From an uncultured Halieaceae bacterium (GTDB taxonomy: Bacteria > Pseudomonadota > Gammaproteobacteria > Pseudomonadales > Halieaceae): a DNA stretch of 6,488 nt. The stretch spans positions 1 through 6,488 of the forward strand of contig CALINF010000052.1 in the NCBI GenBank assembly GCA_938045215.1, given 5' to 3'. Positions 1 to 5,333 of the stretch are shown here, one piece after another; position 1 is the stretch's first letter, and every line of letters begins with the position of its first letter. Position numbers and translations under genes: made by a program. The notes beneath the pieces are model-generated. The model saw nothing but the letters and a program-made list of their open reading frames with translations. It was not told where the DNA came from and searched no databases.

Positions 1-1277
1 CGCTAACTATTGATGGCGATTCTGTCAGCGGTGGCGGTGTGAGCTCAGCCGATCAACAGGCGTTGAAGGACTTTCGTCGCCTCACGGGTAAGTTCAACCG
101 GCTATTAAACAAAGCCTTTTCCCAACGCCCGCCCCGGCTGATAGAGGCCGACTTTTCTGATCGTTGGCAGTTGCTGCAGTTGGGGCTGAGAATGCGGCTC
201 ATGGGCAAAGACGATATGAATGAGTTATTGCGTCTTGGCTTGAACAATATTTACGACGTACTGAACGAATGGTTTGAGCATCCGGGTTTGCGCGGTGCTC
301 TTAGTCTTGACGCGGTGCTGGGAACCCATCTGGGTCCACGCTCTCCCAATACTGTGTTTACCTACTTGCAGCGCAGACTGGCTGAAGCATGGGGCGAGGG
401 CGGCGTCTATCAGGTTAAAGGTGGTATGGGCGCATTTGGCGATGCACTAGCCAGTGCCGCCAATGCAGCAGGTGTTTCTATTGCGTATGGTAATGCGGTG
501 AGCGAGATTACCATGACTGAAGATCGAGTTAGCGGCGTTATCTTGTCTGACGGGCAGAGCCTTGCGTCGCGTTATGTCGTATCAAACGCTGATCCAGTGA
601 CGACATTCTCCAAGCTGCTGGGCTTCCAGAATGTGGAGACCGATACCGCCAGACGGGTGTCGCAGATACGCTGTAAGAGCGGGGCGTCCAAACTGCATCT
701 GGCCTTGGATAGCTTGCCCGAATTCACCGGGCTCAGTGTTGACGATCTTGGCCACCGACTGGTCATAGCGCCGGATATGGATTATGTAGAACGCGCATTC
801 AACGCGGTTAAGTACGATGAGTACTCACCTCTGCCCATGATGGATATCAGTATTCCAACAGTGAGAGACCCAAATCTGGCACCGTCAGGCAAGCATGTTT
901 TGTCTGCCATCGTTCAGCATGCGCCCTTTAATCTGCAAGGTGGGTGGGCGTCCCAGAGAGATAAGGTCATCGATGACTGGTTGGGTTGTATGGCGCAGTA
1001 TGCGCCCGGGCTGCGCGAACAGGTCATTAGCGCCGAACTGTTAACGCCTGAAGATTTACAGCATGAGTACCACATGACCGGCGGGCATTGGGACCACGGC
1101 GAAATCAGCTTTGACCAGGTGCTGATGATGCGACCCTTTCCCGCGGCAGCGCAGTACGAGACACCGGTAGCAGGACTGTTTCTGTGTGGAGCCGGATCTC
1201 ATCCCGGCGGCGGCGTAATGGGGCTGGCCGGCGTGAATGCCGCAAGGCAAGTTAACGAGACGGAGAAAAGCGCATGA
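1..1277 (+). CDS. FAD-dependent oxidoreductase, COG1233 / PYROXD2-like (5'-truncated by window edge)
   Basis: This is the C-terminal ~424 residues of a flavoprotein of the phytoene desaturase/amine oxidase superfamily. The frame is open from position 3 to the TGA at 1275-1277, so the GTG at 39 is not taken as the real start. Family members are about 500-550 aa, so roughly 100 residues with the N-terminal GxGxxG FAD-binding fold lie upstream. Numbering from the GTG, visible hallmarks are GGMGAFGDAL (128-137) followed by an SDG...VVSNADP segment (170-186), MTGGHWDHGEIS (346-357), and the C-terminal FAD-contacting motif LFLCGAGSHPGGGVMG (380-395). The family includes carotenoid desaturases and isomerases, but the last motif and the middle region look more like the PYROXD2 group, whose substrates are mostly unknown. 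Translational coupling to a GcvT-like gene suggests oxidation of an amine or methylated compound rather than carotenoid synthesis; this is inference. No carotenoid genes are nearby. The family call is firm and the substrate is unknown. Confidence 0.9.
   Translation, partial: LTIDGDSVSGGGVSSADQQALKDFRRLTGKFNRLLNKAFSQRPPRLIEADFSDRWQLLQLGLRMRLMGKDDMNELLRLGLNNIYDVLNEWFEHPGLRGALSLDAVLGTHLGPRSPNTVFTYLQRRLAEAWGEGGVYQVKGGMGAFGDALASAANAAGVSIAYGNAVSEITMTEDRVSGVILSDGQSLASRYVVSNADPVTTFSKLLGFQNVETDTARRVSQIRCKSGASKLHLALDSLPEFTGLSVDDLGHRLVIAPDMDYVERAFNAVKYDEYSPLPMMDISIPTVRDPNLAPSGKHVLSAIVQHAPFNLQGGWASQRDKVIDDWLGCMAQYAPGLREQVISAELLTPEDLQHEYHMTGGHWDHGEISFDQVLMMRPFPAAAQYETPVAGLFLCGAGSHPGGGVMGLAGVNAARQVNETEKSA
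1262..1265 (+). promoter_or_regulatory. Ribosome binding site of the GcvT-like gene
   Basis: GGAG lies 8 nt before the ATG at 1274, inside the end of the upstream flavoprotein gene. A second in-frame ATG follows at 1277, giving an initial Met-Met. The spacing favours 1274, which also makes the 4-nt ATGA overlap with the upstream stop codon. Confidence 0.7.
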
Positions 1278-2470
1278 TGACGACAGCGCCAGACAGAACA
1301 ATAGAGCCGGTCCTGTTGCCAACCCCGTTCTACGCATGCCAGCTTGCTGTGAACGAACTGCATGCGTGGGGTGACTGGAACGGCTATATCAAGGCGGGCG
1401 CGTATTCCGATATGGAGTTAGAGTACTTTGCCATTCGAAGTAGCTGCGGCGTATTCGACCTGTCCCCGATGAATAAATACCGTATAACCGGTCCGGATGC
1501 ACAGGCGTATCTTAATCGCCTGTTGACGCGCGATGTTTGCAAGATTCGCGAGGGCAGGGTGGGTTATGCAGTCTGGTGTGACGAACAGGGCCAGGTGATG
1601 GATGATGGCACCCTGTTTCATCTGGGGGCCAACGATTATCGATTGTGCGCGTATTCACGTGCACTGGATTGGCTCAGTTGGTCTGCGCTTGGCTTCGATG
1701 TCACGATTGTAGACGAAACCGACCAAGTCGCCGCGCTGGCTCTGCAAGGACCCACATCGTGCAGCGCTCTCAAGACACTGGGCCTGGACGATGTTGATAC
1801 CATGAAGCCTTTCGACCTGCGCCACTACGCGTTCGACGGCGAGCCCATGCTGGTGAGTCGAACCGGCTTCACGGGTGATTTGGGCTATGAAGTCTGGGTA
1901 GCACCAGACAAGGCCGAAGCACTGTGGCAAGCCCTGTTTACTCAGGCAAAGCACTATATGCTCAAGCCCATTGGTACTGACGCACTGGATATTGCGCGTA
2001 TCGAAACAGGCTTCTTGCAGGCGGGAGAAGACTTCGTGCCAGCAGAACACGCTGTTCGTCAGGGTTGCACCCGCTCGCCCTTCGAGTTGGGTCTGGACTG
2101 GCTGGTTGATTTCTCCAAGCCCGTTTTTAACGGACGTCGCGCGTTGATGCGTGAGCGCGAGAAAGGGTCTCGTTATCGCTTTGCGATACTGAATGTAGAG
2201 GGCAATAAGCCAGCACATCACAGCTACATTCTGCACAACGGTAAGCCAGTGGGTACGGTCACGTCGGCGGGCTGGTGTCCTACCGCCAAGACTAATATTG
2301 CCTTTGCGCAGCTGGAAATGCCGCACGGTGCAGTGGGCGAGCAACTGGTAGCCGAAATCTACTATCAGCGCGAACTGCGCTGGAATAAGGTAATGGCACC
2401 TTGCACGGTGATCAAAGGCGCACCGTTTAACCCTGCGCGTCGACGGCAGACGCCAGCGCCGGCGCTGTAG
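1274..2470 (+). CDS. GcvT-like aminomethyltransferase / folate-dependent demethylase
   Basis: A 398-aa protein with both halves of the glycine-cleavage T-protein fold. The N-terminal folate-binding domain (about 25-270) shows CGVFDLSPMNKYRITGPDA (58-76), the MDD motif (109-111) where T-proteins carry their catalytic aspartate, and SRTGFTGDLGYEVWV (195-209). Next come ARIETGF (241-247) and FELGLDWLVDFSKPVFNGR (270-288). The C-terminal barrel domain contains GTVTSAGWCPTAKTNIAFAQL (327-347). T-proteins and relatives (dimethylglycine and sarcosine dehydrogenase C-domains, DmdA, LigM) pass a one-carbon unit to tetrahydrofolate in the cytoplasm. No GcvH, GcvP or lipoamide dehydrogenase gene is in the window, so a stand-alone demethylase or formaldehyde-capturing role is more likely than glycine cleavage. 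The ATGA overlap with the flavoprotein suggests the two act together, as a split version of the fused dimethylglycine dehydrogenase arrangement (inference). The ~30-residue lead before the fold is slightly longer than in GcvT. Length is near that of the family; no frameshift is seen. Confidence 0.9.
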   Translation: MMTTAPDRTIEPVLLPTPFYACQLAVNELHAWGDWNGYIKAGAYSDMELEYFAIRSSCGVFDLSPMNKYRITGPDAQAYLNRLLTRDVCKIREGRVGYAVWCDEQGQVMDDGTLFHLGANDYRLCAYSRALDWLSWSALGFDVTIVDETDQVAALALQGPTSCSALKTLGLDDVDTMKPFDLRHYAFDGEPMLVSRTGFTGDLGYEVWVAPDKAEALWQALFTQAKHYMLKPIGTDALDIARIETGFLQAGEDFVPAEHAVRQGCTRSPFELGLDWLVDFSKPVFNGRRALMREREKGSRYRFAILNVEGNKPAHHSYILHNGKPVGTVTSAGWCPTAKTNIAFAQLEMPHGAVGEQLVAEIYYQRELRWNKVMAPCTVIKGAPFNPARRRQTPAPAL

Positions 2471-2501
2471 TGCTATACGGTGATATGCAGTGGCGCGATC
2501 A

Positions 2502-2533
2502 AGTGTAGGGTCGTGCAGTGTAGAGCGCTACAC
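2502..2533. repeat. GTGTAG half-site array with inverted repeat (candidate operator)
   Basis: GTGTAG occurs at 2503-2508 and again 15 bp later at 2518-2523. The second copy forms a perfect 6-bp inverted repeat with CTACAC at 2528-2533 across a 4-nt spacer (AGCG). A 15-bp phase plus a dyad of 16 bp total fits a dimeric regulator with an accessory half-site. No regulator gene is in the window to pair with it. The repeats are seen directly; the operator role is inference. Confidence 0.4.
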
Positions 2534-2543
2534 GCTAGTCTGG

Positions 2544-2563
2544 TGGCACGCTAACGTGTGCCA
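2544..2563 (+). other. Stem-loop in the leader of the Rieske gene
   Basis: The arms TGGCACGC (2544-2551) and GTGTGCCA (2556-2563) pair over 8 bp with one G-T wobble and a TAAC loop. It is not directly followed by a T-run (a TTTT comes 9 nt later), so it is a poor intrinsic terminator. It could be a weak terminator for the upstream pair, an mRNA structure ahead of the Rieske gene, or part of an operator. Confidence 0.4.
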
Positions 2564-2598
2564 TTCGTACTGTTTTAAGTAAGCTTGGGCTGTAAACT

Positions 2599-3852
2599 AT
2601 GTTGCCTCTTCACGACGATTCCGTAGAGCGTTTGACGCGGGAGATCCAATTACAACAACGCCATCACGGTAGCGCTTTGCCGAGTTATTTCTACCAATCT
2701 CCAAAGGTGTATCGATCGGAGCTGGAGAACCTGTTGCTGCGCAGCTGGATTTACGCCGCTCATATCAGTGAGCTGGCCACCGCCGGCGACTACCAGCTAC
2801 TGGAACTGGGTGCCGACTCGATCATTTTGGTACGCGCTGCTAATGACCAGATTCATGCATTGGTGAACAGTTGCAGACATCGCGGCGCCCGCGTCTGCGA
2901 GGCGCAGCAAGGCAATCGAAAAACATTTGTCTGCCCTTATCATGGTTGGGTATACGACCTCGATGGCAGTCTGCGCGCTGCGCGTGACATGTCGATGCGA
3001 CCTGATTTTGACGCAAGCCAGTTGGGCCTCAAAACGCTGTCTGTCTGCGTTTTTCAGGGCCTGATATTTGTCAATGCAGATCCTGAGTGTGAGCCCTTCG
3101 CACCAGCACTTGAGGCACTGGAGACAACCCTGGGGGCCTATGACCTGGAGAACGCGCAGATCGCACATCAGCAGACCTATACGGTTGAGGCCAACTGGAA
3201 GCTCTGCCTGGAAAACTATCTAGAGTGCTATCACTGCGCCACATCACACAGAGACTATGCGCGCATGCACACGCTCAAGGACCTACCCGCGGCGTCAAAG
3301 CCCGTTGTGGATGCCATGCTCGCTCGCTGTGAGTCCGTTACCGGCGTTGCGGGTATTGGTAAGGAGCATTACCAGGTTTACAACGATGCCAGTGCTTTCG
3401 GTGCGTGTGTGTCCCATCAACGTTATGGACTCTATGAGGGGTATGTGACAGGCAGTGAAGATGGTCAGCCGGTCGCGCCATTGATGGGTCACATGCGGGG
3501 CTATGATGGCGGCGCGGGTGACTTTCAGATGGGTCCTGTCTCGTTCATGCTGAACTACCCGGATCATTGTGTGCTCTATCGATTTCTGCCGCTGGCTCTT
3601 GATCGTACCGCCATGCAGGTGGTGTGGTTTGTAGCAGGCGACGCTCGCGAGGGTACAGACTACTCGCGTGACAAGTTGATCTGGCTTTGGCATAACACCA
3701 CGGGCGAAGATGAGTACATCATTTCGCGCAATAGTGCCGGGGTGCACTCGTTATTGTTTGAGCCGGGGCCATTGCAGCCAGAGTTTGAATCGATGCTGAT
3801 GGCTTTTCATGACTGGTATCTGGCTAATCTCACAGGAAACCCCACGGAATGA
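2599..3852 (+). CDS. Rieske [2Fe-2S] non-haem iron oxygenase, alpha subunit
   Basis: A complete 417-aa ring-hydroxylating-type oxygenase alpha subunit. The Rieske domain (about 45-160) has the exact C-x-H-x17-C-x2-H pattern: C92, H94, C112, H115. The catalytic domain carries ENYLECYHCATSH (205-217), giving mononuclear iron ligands H212 and H217, with D371 in the GEDEY segment as the likely third ligand. E209 sits where classic dioxygenases have the bridging aspartate; glutamate here is known from the carnitine oxygenase CntA. That motif favours N-demethylation or C-N/C-O cleavage of a methylated or quaternary amine over aromatic dihydroxylation (inference). No beta subunit is adjacent, fitting an alpha-only oligomer. 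Such enzymes need a reductase; none is in the window. The ATG at 2599 has a TAA two codons upstream (2593-2595), so no longer form is possible, and no clear Shine-Dalgarno is seen. The start leaves about 30 residues before the usual fold start. Its stop overlaps the M20 start (ATGA). Confidence 0.95.
   Translation: MLPLHDDSVERLTREIQLQQRHHGSALPSYFYQSPKVYRSELENLLLRSWIYAAHISELATAGDYQLLELGADSIILVRAANDQIHALVNSCRHRGARVCEAQQGNRKTFVCPYHGWVYDLDGSLRAARDMSMRPDFDASQLGLKTLSVCVFQGLIFVNADPECEPFAPALEALETTLGAYDLENAQIAHQQTYTVEANWKLCLENYLECYHCATSHRDYARMHTLKDLPAASKPVVDAMLARCESVTGVAGIGKEHYQVYNDASAFGACVSHQRYGLYEGYVTGSEDGQPVAPLMGHMRGYDGGAGDFQMGPVSFMLNYPDHCVLYRFLPLALDRTAMQVVWFVAGDAREGTDYSRDKLIWLWHNTTGEDEYIISRNSAGVHSLLFEPGPLQPEFESMLMAFHDWYLANLTGNPTE
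3834..3838 (+). promoter_or_regulatory. Ribosome binding site of the M20 peptidase gene
   Basis: AGGAA ends 10 nt before the ATG at 3849, inside the end of the Rieske gene. The spacing is a little long, so expression probably depends partly on coupling through the ATGA overlap. Confidence 0.5.
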
Positions 3853-5177
3853 AACTGATATCCACTGGCCTGATACTGGCAGCGGCGTTGCTGACGTTAC
3901 CGTTCTACAGTGTGAGCGCGGCCAGTCCGTCCACTGCACTTGACCCGCAGGAACAGGCTATCGCCGCAGCCGTAGTTGCCAGAGAGCCTCAGGCATTGGC
4001 TCTGCTGGAGCAAGCGGTCAATATCAACAGTGGCACCAAAAATCTGGAGGGCGTTCAAGCCGTAGGTCGTGTCTTTGACTCGGCGTTTACAGAGTTGGGT
4101 TTTGCAACACGGTGGATAGAGGGTGCCGGCTTCGACCGCGCCGGGCACCTTGTGGCCAGCTACGGCAATGCCGGCCCGCGCCTGCTGCTGATAGGGCATC
4201 TCGACACGGTGTTCGCCGCAGACAGCGCGTTCCAGGCCTGGGAGCGTATCGATGAACACCATGTGCGCGGCCCCGGCATCACCGATATGAAAGGCGGCAA
4301 TGTGGTGATGATACTCGCACTGACCGCATTGAAAGACGCAGGTCTGCTCGACACCGTGCAGGTTCGCGTTGTGCTGACCGGTGATGAAGAGAGTCGTGGT
4401 AGGCCGATGGATATTGCCAATCGTGCGCTGATAGACGCGGCGGTCTGGGCGGACTATGCGATTGGCTTCGAAGATGGCGATGGTGACCCTGCCACAGCAG
4501 TGGTGTCACGCCGCAGTGCGGGCAATTGGACGCTTGAGGTGGTCGGTAAACCCGCGCATTCATCGCAGATTTTTCGCAATGACATCGGCTACGGCGCCAT
4601 ATTCGAAACTGCTCGTATCCTGAATACCTGGCGTGCGTCTCTGGCAACGGTACCTAATCTGACGTTCAACCCCGGTAGAATCATTGGCGGTACACAAATC
4701 AGTGTTGATGCGTCGGGTGATCGCGGTACGGCGTTTGGGAAAAATAACGTCATTCCAGAGACAGCATTGGTGAGCGGCGGTATTCGGGCAGATTCACCGC
4801 TGCAGCTGGACAGGGCAATACAGCAGATGACAAAAATCGCTAGCCAGAGCCTTCCTTACACGAAAGCGAACCTTACGTTTACCCCCGGTTATCCGCCGAT
4901 GGCGCGCACACAGGGCAACCTGGATTTACTGGCGCGTTACACTGCGATCAGTCAAGCGCTGGGGTATGGCGAGGTATTACCTGTGGATCCGCGTCGAGCG
5001 GGTGCGGCGGATATTTCCTTTGCGGCAGAGCATGTGCGCGGTGCGATCGACGGTCTGGGTTTGATGGGAGCGGGTGGTCACACGATCGAAGAGACGGCAG
5101 ATATCAGAACGCTCAAGCAACAGGCGCAGCGAGCGGCGTTGCTGTTTTATCGATTGGGCCAAGATGCCGTTCAGTAA
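3849..5177 (+). CDS. Exported M20 family zinc peptidase, carboxypeptidase G2-like
   Basis: A 442-aa metallopeptidase of the M20 family. Residues 1-24 form a signal peptide: a lysine at 2, a hydrophobic stretch (about 8-20), and a VSA cleavage motif (22-24), so the mature enzyme should act in the periplasm. The metal centre is complete: GHLDTV gives H117 and the catalytic-partner D119; GPGITDMKGG (141-150) gives bridging D146; TGDEES (177-182) gives general base E180 and ligand E181; E208 in GFEDGD and H411 in GAGGHTIEE complete the set. H237 in GKPAHSS marks the dimerization/lid domain (about 220-335). The order matches carboxypeptidase G2 and related glutamate carboxypeptidases, which cut amide or peptide bonds next to an acidic or hydrophobic amino acid. 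The overlap with the Rieske gene suggests it frees the oxygenase's substrate from an N-acyl or dipeptide form; this is inference, and folate hydrolysis as for CPG2 is an alternative. The ATG at 3849 is supported by the signal peptide. Confidence 0.92.
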   Translation: MKLISTGLILAAALLTLPFYSVSAASPSTALDPQEQAIAAAVVAREPQALALLEQAVNINSGTKNLEGVQAVGRVFDSAFTELGFATRWIEGAGFDRAGHLVASYGNAGPRLLLIGHLDTVFAADSAFQAWERIDEHHVRGPGITDMKGGNVVMILALTALKDAGLLDTVQVRVVLTGDEESRGRPMDIANRALIDAAVWADYAIGFEDGDGDPATAVVSRRSAGNWTLEVVGKPAHSSQIFRNDIGYGAIFETARILNTWRASLATVPNLTFNPGRIIGGTQISVDASGDRGTAFGKNNVIPETALVSGGIRADSPLQLDRAIQQMTKIASQSLPYTKANLTFTPGYPPMARTQGNLDLLARYTAISQALGYGEVLPVDPRRAGAADISFAAEHVRGAIDGLGLMGAGGHTIEETADIRTLKQQAQRAALLFYRLGQDAVQ

Positions 5178-5197
5178 CCGCGCACCTCTATGCGTGG
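5178..5197 (+). terminator. Hairpin directly after the M20 gene (possible weak terminator)
   Basis: Immediately after the TAA (5175-5177), CCGCGCA (5178-5184) pairs with TGCGTGG (5191-5197) over 7 bp with one G-T wobble and a 6-nt loop. An A-rich stretch follows rather than a T-run, so it is not a standard intrinsic terminator. It may protect the 3' end of the mRNA or aid Rho-dependent termination. Confidence 0.35.
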
Positions 5198-5294
5198 ATG
5201 AAAATAACCCTCGGCAACATCCGTAGTCTATGCTGTTAACTGCTTGTTTGAGGCTTGGCGCAGATCCTGAAAAGCTGACACAATCACATCCCGG

Positions 5295-5322
5295 TTTGAT
5301 GTTCCTGTTGGGATTAATCAAA
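5295..5322. repeat. Short inverted repeat reaching the DUF2855 ribosome binding site
   Basis: TTTGAT (5295-5300) and ATCAAA (5317-5322) are perfect 6-bp complements across 16 nt. An alternative pair, ATCCC (5288-5292) with GGGAT (5310-5314), overlaps it, and the palindrome GATTAATC lies at 5312-5319. The right arm touches the Shine-Dalgarno. It may be an operator or a small translation-controlling fold, but arms this short can arise by chance. Confidence 0.25.
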
Positions 5323-5325
5323 GGA
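5321..5325 (+). promoter_or_regulatory. Ribosome binding site of the DUF2855 gene
   Basis: AAGGA lies 8 nt before the ATG at 5334, the best-formed Shine-Dalgarno in the window, and it fixes the start. The gap upstream (5178-5320) probably contains this gene's own promoter; CTGACA at 5275-5280 could serve as a -35 element, but no good -10 follows at the right distance. Confidence 0.75.
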
Positions 5326-5333
5326 ATAGAGTT

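Larger units (their letters stand above)
2471..2598 (+). promoter_or_regulatory. Intergenic control region upstream of the Rieske gene
   Basis: A 128-nt gap between the GcvT-like and Rieske genes, the only large gap within the first four genes. It holds a 7-bp direct repeat AGTGTAG (2502-2508 and 2517-2523), an inverted repeat GTGTAG/CTACAC (2518-2533), a second direct repeat CACGCTA (2531-2537 and 2547-2553), and a hairpin (2544-2563). The density of short repeats suggests an operator or leader, so the Rieske-M20 pair may have its own promoter. I see no convincing -35/-10 pair. Confidence 0.4.

Noticed and set aside
39..41. GTG as the true start of the first gene
   Set aside because: The same frame is open back to position 3 with no stop, and the protein would lack the N-terminal FAD-binding fold. 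It is better read as a gene cut by the window edge.
1..1277. Carotenoid biosynthesis (CrtI) role for the flavoprotein
   Set aside because: The C-terminal motif is shared by all COG1233 proteins. No crtB, crtE or crtY gene is nearby, and the coupled partner is a GcvT-like enzyme.
1655..2344. 229-aa open frame on the - strand
   Set aside because: It lies wholly antisense to the GcvT-like gene, whose motifs are clear, and its translation shows no recognisable domain.
1274..2470. Canonical glycine cleavage system T-protein (gcvT)
   Set aside because: No gcvH, gcvP or lpd is adjacent, and the neighbours are an oxidoreductase and a Rieske oxygenase, so the symbol gcvT would mislead.
2471..2598. 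tRNA, riboswitch or small RNA in the gap
   Set aside because: The hairpins are small and no cloverleaf or known riboswitch core can be made from the sequence.
3257..3448. 63-aa open frame on the + strand inside the Rieske gene
   Set aside because: It is out of frame with the conserved oxygenase sequence and shows no ribosome binding site or domain.
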